Made by a program: the position numbers and the translations under genes
Part shown: positions 57,701 through 64,000 of the stretch, piece after piece
How the letters are laid out: every line of letters starts with the position of its first letter
Numbering within the stretch: position 1 is the stretch's first letter
NCBI GenBank assembly: GCA_945643635.1
Contig: CALZFC010000305.1
Location: 414,001-478,000 of the forward strand
From: Allodiplogaster sudhausi
Lineage: Eukaryota > Nematoda > Chromadorea > Rhabditida > Diplogasteridae
DNA length: 64,000 bases
Reading direction: 5' to 3'
Notes under the pieces: generated by a model
The model's input: only the letters and a program-made list of their open reading frames with translations
What the model was told of the DNA's origin: nothing
Database searches by the model: none

Positions 57701-60700
57701 TTGCAGAAGCATACCTACCGGTTATTAATCAATTCTCTTAAATATCGATCGCAACATTGTTACCTTTTTTCCTTCTTTTCTGAAAATTCCTGAAAGGAAA
57801 AGAAGTTGAAAATAATATGCATGTTCATAATTATAAAATTAAAGTGTCTTGAAGAATAATTATATACTTTTTTTCTATACAGGAGACTACATGTGCACTT
57901 GCGCCGCAGGCTACAATGGCCCGAATTGCACGTCAGCAGGTTCCATATTCTCGAAACAACTTATTACTCTATGTGTTCTTACTTTTGCAATTTGCGGCCA
58001 TGTGAGAAAATATTTGAGCAGGAAAAAAATTCATTCAAATTTTCAAATTTCCCGCCCTAGCCTTCTCGCCTGATCCGTGTGTCATGCATGCCGACTACTG
58101 CGGCGACTACCCGTGCGTTGCGAACTCGAGCACCAACTCGTGGGGCATGCGGTGCACATGTCCGCCCGGGAAGACGGGCAAGAACTGCAGCGGCTAGTGT
58201 TCTCGCCCCCCCCCCCCGCTTCATGATCCCATTTGCTGGCCTAGTTCATCCCGGTGCCAGACTTGTGCGAAATACCGTGTACATTAGGACCACTTTGAAA
58301 TATTTGACCCTTCTTCTGTTGGCTTGAGAGCGTGTGAAATAATAGGGCGTCTAAGAGCTACAAAAAAATTTTGGCCGAGCCATATTTTGCTTGCGTTTTG
58401 CATTGTAGTATTTTATCGGCTATTTTATTACAACCATTGTGGCTTCATAGAAACTTCGTTGCAATTCTTTAAAAAATAACCTTTGAAAATAGACTTTGAA
58501 AGCGTTAGTTCACTCTAACCAATCTCGATAATCCTTGAATCGACTGCTTCAGCCAGTATTCGCTGCTCGTCCGATGCAAAGTGCTTCTTCGGCTCCTCGT
58601 GCAATGAACTCGGAAAATGCGACTGTCTCCAGCACTTCTCTGGTTTCCAATGCCAATGTGAGAGCAATAAGTGTGCATGAGCTTTCAGTGTCCACGCGAG
58701 TTATTCATCGGCTCCATTGAAGGTAAACGTTACACCCGCAACAAAGCTTGAATAGGCTTATGTTAGGCTTAGGAAAAAGGGATCAACATATGTAGTGTCT
58801 TGCCGCCCTATCATAAACAAGCAACACGAGGTGACATTTCAAAGTCAAAATAAACCGATATCGCTGCTTTCAGCATATCCTCAGTGCAAGTTCGTACAGC
58901 GAAACGAATCGCTAAAATGCATCCACGGCCGCTGCAAGGAAAAGTACTCTGTGAATGTAGACAGCTCGTCCTACGGATGCTATTGCGACGACGGATGGAC
59001 CGGCAAACGATGCGAACTTTGTGCGTCCGTAATATATAGTTCCTATTGTGTCAACATTTACATATTTGTGGTCTTTTTTACCAGAATTCTTTTGGAGATT
59101 TTTAGTAAAGCATATTATGCGCTTCATTTTGACTATTTCCCTTGAAAGTTTGGCATAATCAGCTTGCTCCCATTTATTCTTCCTAATTTAGTAATCGATA
59201 ATTGCGAGTCGACGCCATGTCTTAACGGTGGAACATGCAAACACGCCGTCGCCGACTTCTACTGCGTCTGCGCTCCGTGATACACCGAAAATTACTGCGG
59301 AACAAGTTGAACGATTTTTGTATATCTATTTTTCCAATACCTGTACATACGTATCATCTATACATTTTTTTGTTCTAAAGTCTTTGCATTAAATGAGAGC
59401 CTAGAAGATATCGTACGGTTGGGTGCCACTCAATCTTGACCAATCATTTTGTTCGCAGTAATTGACAACTGCGTTAGTGCGCCTTGTATGAATGGCGCAA
59501 CGTGCGTGAATGCGGTCAACAACTTTACATGCGAATGCGCCCTTGGCTACACGGGTTCGCCGTGCACGTCGAGTCAGATTTCAATAACAATGTCTAGTCG
59601 TGAAAGAGGAGACCATGATGAGGACAATGCTATTCGTCAATGAAACATGTCGATAGATACACTCTCATTCTTATTTTAAATTTTAACATACTTTCACCAC
59701 AATGATTTCCTCAAAGTTAGTAATCAACTGCGAGTATTTATAATTATTAGTAATAATTATTATAATTAGTAATTATTATTAGTAATCAACTACTGCGAGT
59801 CATCGCCTTGCGAGAACCAGGGCACTTGCACGACATTCATCGGCTACTTTGAGTGCGACTGCCCGCCGGGCTACAGTGACACGACATGTTCAACTCGTAT
59901 GCAGCATCGTCGCTTTTTTTACTTTTCTTTGTGGGAACCAAGTACCCGAATGATTCTATAGAAGTAAATCAAGGTTGTTTTGAACGCGCGCTCACCATCA
60001 AATATTTGGCCTGCCTTTTTTTCTGCGTAGAGAGCGTGTAAAAGAGGAGAGCGCAGAACAACTAAAGTTAGCATAATTTGGCCGAGCATACACAAGTAAG
60101 ATTTAAAGACGTTGTGTTTGACGGTTTTTGTCATTATTTTATCTGGAATAATAAATACATATGTCCTTTTGGGACTGTGGCGCGTGCAACTCATCTCCTT
60201 GCATGTATTCCGGCACCTGTGTGGACATGGCTGACGGCGGCTACAACTGCACGTGTGTTCCGGAGGGTTCGGGCATTAATTGCGAAATCAGTGGGTTTTA
60301 TCTTTTGGCTAATTAAGGATACTGTCTTAATGATCAAGAAAAGGGCTTGACAGACGACAAATGTTCAGCAGCATGCAATAAAAGTGTATATTTTGGTATT
60401 ATATGCACTTTTTTAAGTGGAAGAAAAGTTGTGAAATTTCTTGGGTTGCTCCTCAATATTACGGACTTCCTGTACTAGATTATCGATTTCGCTGTTCTGC
60501 TATTGAGCTAGATTAAAGTCAAAAACAATCTGCAAAAATTTTATAGTATAGAATGTGAGAAATTCAGGTTTAAGAAAATCTATTAATTTAAGTAAATTAT
60601 AGTTGTTCCCTTGATGGCTCCATTAACCTTCACAATTGCTATTTTTCACGTTTAGCCGCATGTAGTCCGGTGCAGACGGCGGACAGAAGGATTCATCCAT

Positions 60701-63611
60701 CACCTTGTCAAGTAATTTTTTGTTATTTTTTATTCAGTTGAATTAATAAATAAGTAAGTTAAAGATCTTCGACATAAACGCAACATGTATTGATCACCTG
60801 ACTTCATTCACTTGCCAATGCTCACCAGCGTACACGGACGTCCGCTGCAACATTAGTTCGTTTCAGCAGAACAATCATGTTACATGTTTGAACAGTAGTA
60901 GTATATTTCTATTCTTGAAGGCATCTCGACATTACGAATACTCGAACGCAAGTTCTCATCCCTTCCATATTTCGATGGCTTCAGGGATGTAAGAGATTTT
61001 TTTTCTAATCAACATGCTTACATATGTATGCACATATCGAAATCATACCGTGATCTGATTACTGCACAATGATCGTCTAAAACATTAGTTTTATTTTTTT
61101 AATTTTTAATTCTTCCGCTCCAGATCCTCGCTTATATCAACTCGGATCCAACGCACTTCACCACGGCCTTTCTTTGTGAACTCGCGCATCTTGACACGAC
61201 TCATTGTCAGCGAGCGGCACTTTCTTGGAGCGTTGACGAACTCTTCGAATGGCTCGTTTTCCAACGACAAGAGTTGGACGAATTGTTAGGAAACCAATCT
61301 ATATTCACTCGAATTATTCACATACTTTAAGCAAAAAAAAACCTATTCAACCTTAGCGTCGATCTCGTCATGTTCAACGACCTGACTCTGGGCAACTGTT
61401 TCACGTTTAATCATCGAAATAGCAGCAGAGCATTGTATTCGAATCGTAAAACATTTAGAGATCCTCCCTTTATGCGGATAAAAATGCTATATGATTGAGG
61501 TCTTCTTGCCCGCTTGAAGTCGCATCAAGAGGAAAACCTACCGTATGTTATCGTGTCTTCGTTCAATATTATCGTGCACGCCATCGACGAAGACGTCTAC
61601 TACGACAGCGCCAGCTATCAGCCAAAACTCAGACATGTCTGGCCTTCCACGAGGTCGTTTTTTTTTATTTCCACATTTGACTTCTCTGTAATTCCAACGA
61701 TATCTTCTGGAAGTGGCGTTGTCCATTATCTTGCCATTTCAATAAGCTTACAATGGATTAGTCGATATTATTTTCTTTCCGACCCACTACAACTGCATCC
61801 CTGGACACTGGCGTTGCGCTGCGGACTCGGCCGCTGTTCCGATGTACTATGGAAACAAAGACGGGTATTCACAGCAAGTAAGCCGATTTCGTAATTTTTC
61901 TCCTATCTATTTATTTATTTAAATAAATAAATAGATAGGTCAAATGTAATAAGATACCGTTCACGCAGCCAGACTGTGGATGAATAATCCAGGACCATAT
62001 TTTGGAGAAAAAAAGTGGTCTTGACTCGTGTTTTAACGCGCAACAGAGTTGACTTATACGTCCTTTTCTCTCGCAGATACATTTTCTCCATTCCTTCCAG
62101 TCTTGTTTTCGTTCGTGTTACCAGCGTGACGTCATCGTAAGCTGTGGCTGTGGCGATCCATCGTACGCCCTTCCTGATGGCATTTCAGCATGCAATATCA
62201 GTCGAAGTATGTTTATTACTCTTTTAATTTGTTATTATCTGCTTTTTATCGATATAATTTATTTTATTTTTTTTTAATTTTCAAGAAATTGTCGTAATCT
62301 ACCGACCTGGAGGTACATTTTGTATAAATTAGAATAAAAGTAAACAGTTCACAATCACAGGTTTTTTTTACATTCTCGTTTCAGTAGCGTGTGTTGAAGA
62401 CTTCAAGGTTCGCGATCATCTAGAATAGATAATGGGGGAGGGAACGTAGACCAGCGGAAGGAGATCCGAGAAGCTTGTGATGAGCAGCTGCAATGAACAT
62501 CGGAGGAAAAACCATAGCTAAAACGGTTTATGCCCGGGAAGGAGGGAGTTTATAAAAGGAGGGAGATAAGATGTTGTACTTTGCGGGCTTCCGGATGTGT
62601 GTGCAGATAACATTATTCCTAACTTCCCATGTAAGTCACGTCTTCTACAAATGTGCATATTGTTGTTAGAGAGGCTGTCCAAGAACCTTAAAAACTACCA
62701 TAACTCTCAAGAAAATAACATGCTAGACGAGAGAGAAGCTGACAGCAAAGTATGGTAGATGTTGAGCTCCATCGACAGTCACTTCAAGTCCACAACAATA
62801 ATCGTGAGATGCGAAATCATCTTTAGGCAGTTTCTGATAGCCCTCGCTCGTGGCGCGACTGCTTCTGCCCGATGGCGTGCGCCTTCAGCACGTATGGAGT
62901 CACGTCGTCGACGGCTTCTCACCCAAATATTGTCAAATCAAAATTTTTCTCTCTCTCTCTCTTTCGTGTTCTTTTTATCAATATTGTTTTCCGATATTAT
63001 CCTCTTTTTCCTTTGCATATTTTGGCGTGCACTTTATGTTCAAGCTAGAAAATTTTGTAGTGCCATGGTGCTTCGAACCTCACAGAGTGCTCAGAGCGCG
63101 CAGCCAGTATCGTTAGTAGACATTCATTTAGCTACTCTTATTTGTTTCTAATTTTTGCAATATGTTTATATAATATAAAAGTAATAATATAATATAATAT
63201 AATATAATATAATATAATATAATATAATATAATATAATATAATATAATATAATATAATATAATATAATATAATATAATATAATATAATATAATATAATAT
63301 AATATAATATAATATAATACATATATATGTAGATGGATGTAAGCGTCAGCTATTCGTCGACAGAAGTACAAGTCCACAAGGAGTATTATACAATTCAGGC
63401 TAGTCATTTAAGTATATATATATATATATATTTGTATAATATATATACATATATTTTGCATAAATGTAATGCACGTATGCCATATACGCTCTAGACCTCG
63501 TCATTTCTGAGCTACGTCGGAGGCATCGCCGGCGTCTTTCTTGGAATGTCGCTGCTTACTATTCCTGACTTGATTATACTTGTGAAAGAAATGGCTAGTG
63601 TAATGTGCTGA
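54795..63611 (+). CDS. EGAS-type gene, copy 2: EGF repeats plus DEG/ENaC channel, with a nonsense codon
   Basis: Exons 1-10 (duplicated): 54795-54923, 55161-55245, 57646-57690, 57883-57939, 58061-58196, 58557-58657, 58874-59020, 59192-59305, 59459-59572, 59783-59896. Then an EGF exon ending 60290, one near 60656, one near 60832, and channel exons 61124-61284, 61357-61445, 61500-61653, about 61770-61876, 62077-62206, 62827-62931 and 63495-63611 (stop). Channel signatures: Leu-Gly-Asn-Cys-Phe-Thr-Phe-Asn (about 61393); Cys-x3-Cys-Tyr-Gln...Cys-Gly-Cys-Gly-Asp-Pro (about 62107-62160); Asp-Cys-Phe-Cys-Pro-Met-Ala-Cys (about 62850); and Gly-Gly-Ile-Ala-Gly-Val-Phe-Leu-Gly-Met-Ser in the final exon, the second membrane segment with its G-x-S filter. 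This fits C. elegans EGAS proteins, sodium-channel relatives with EGF repeats. Damage: GGA to TGA at 59278-59280, and no AG acceptor before the EGF exon near 60183. One or two joins near 60700-61000 and 62210-63490 are unresolved. Confidence 0.78.
55492..57640. mobile_element. Foldback element in EGAS copy 2, intron 2
   Basis: Copy-2 counterpart of 40313-42484, about 20 bases shorter through small deletions near 56030 and 56215. Same tRNA-like stretch near 55682-55754. Confidence 0.75.
63183..63318. repeat. (AATAT)n microsatellite
   Basis: About 27 units of a five-base AATAT repeat inside the last intron of the EGAS copy-2 gene. The long minus-strand Tyr/Ile/Leu frames here are its by-product. 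Confidence 0.95.
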
Positions 63612-64000
63612 AGCAATTTTTTCTCTATTGAACGCTATATGTGTTTTTTGTAATTCAATTTAATGTTAATTTGCAGAGCGATTGATGCATTCAATGTTTA
63701 GGCAATTTTTAAAAATCTAACAGAACCTTCGCTCATCATTGTTCTTTTCTAGCTCTCTCTATCTCTCTCTCACTCGCTCGCTCTGTAATTCACTCTGAAA
63801 TGTCGGGACAATAAACTGCCTGGACATGTCCAAGACGCTAGATGTTTAAAAATTGCTGTATCATCAAGGGCGAATAGAACCCAATTGATCTCATCAAGAA
63901 CTTGCAAGTTTAGCTGTGAACGTAAAGGTTGAAACAAATCATCCACGATAATAAAGAAAAAAATATTCGACTCTAATCTGAGTGGGTATATATGTATATG
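63612..64000. other. Downstream of EGAS copy 2
   Basis: No gene recognised. A short pyrimidine-rich tract lies at 63752-63785. AATAAA at about 63811 and again near 63949 could be polyadenylation signals for the channel gene. Confidence 0.4.

Larger units (their letters stand above)
51797..59958 (+). repeat. Segmental duplication, copy 2
   Basis: Counterpart of 36602-44803, on the same strand, offset by about 15.2 kb. Contains the upstream region, minisatellite, hairpin, foldback element and EGAS exons 1-10. Beyond 59958 the sequence continues into the channel exons. Confidence 0.95.

Noticed and set aside
63128..63407. Tyr/Ile/Leu-repeat frames on the minus strand
   Set aside because: Translation of the (AATAT)n microsatellite.

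Overview
This window is nuclear DNA of a nematode. The genes have many small exons with short introns, and the two best-recognised families are nematode ones: a seven-transmembrane chemoreceptor of the Str type (48278-51348) and an EGAS-type channel, that is EGF repeats joined to a DEG/ENaC channel (54795-63611). The species cannot be named from the sequence. Gene density is low, and (GA)n/(CT)n tracts, inverted-repeat elements and transposon remains fill much of the window.

Layout. 1-5.2 kb: purine/pyrimidine low complexity and remains of a Harbinger-type transposon. 5.2-7.5 kb: a six-exon secreted protein of unknown function (+). 10.8-13.4 kb: an eleven-exon secreted cysteine-rich protein built from a repeated exon-pair module (+). 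13.6-15.2 kb: a nearly perfect 1.55 kb foldback element between TTAA sites. 16.7-18.6 kb: the 3' part of a PH-like-domain gene (-). 21.9-32.2 kb: a broken Ty3/Gypsy element, interrupted at a TTAA site by a 5.3 kb Kolobok-type DNA transposon that encodes a THAP-DDE transposase and, separately, a protein resembling the cysteine-rich intracellular domain of the P2X7 receptor. 33.4-36.6 kb: a broken UPF1-like helicase gene.

From 36602 the window is dominated by an 8.2 kb segmental duplication (36602-44803 and 51797-59958, very similar by eye). Each copy carries the promoter region and the first ten exons (membrane anchor plus EGF repeats) of the EGAS gene. Copy 1 ends in a new short exon and gives an intact 365-residue open frame with no channel. 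Copy 2 runs into the channel exons, which end in a typical second membrane segment, but it has an in-frame TGA in EGF exon 8 and no visible acceptor for the next EGF exon. The Str receptor gene lies between the copies, and its introns hold several short inverted-repeat elements.

Exon boundaries were read by hand from GT/AG signals and phase. Three models close completely in phase (cysteine-rich gene, Str receptor, EGAS copy 1). The others have one or more unresolved junctions, stated in each entry. Function assignments come from motifs recognised by eye; no database search was run.
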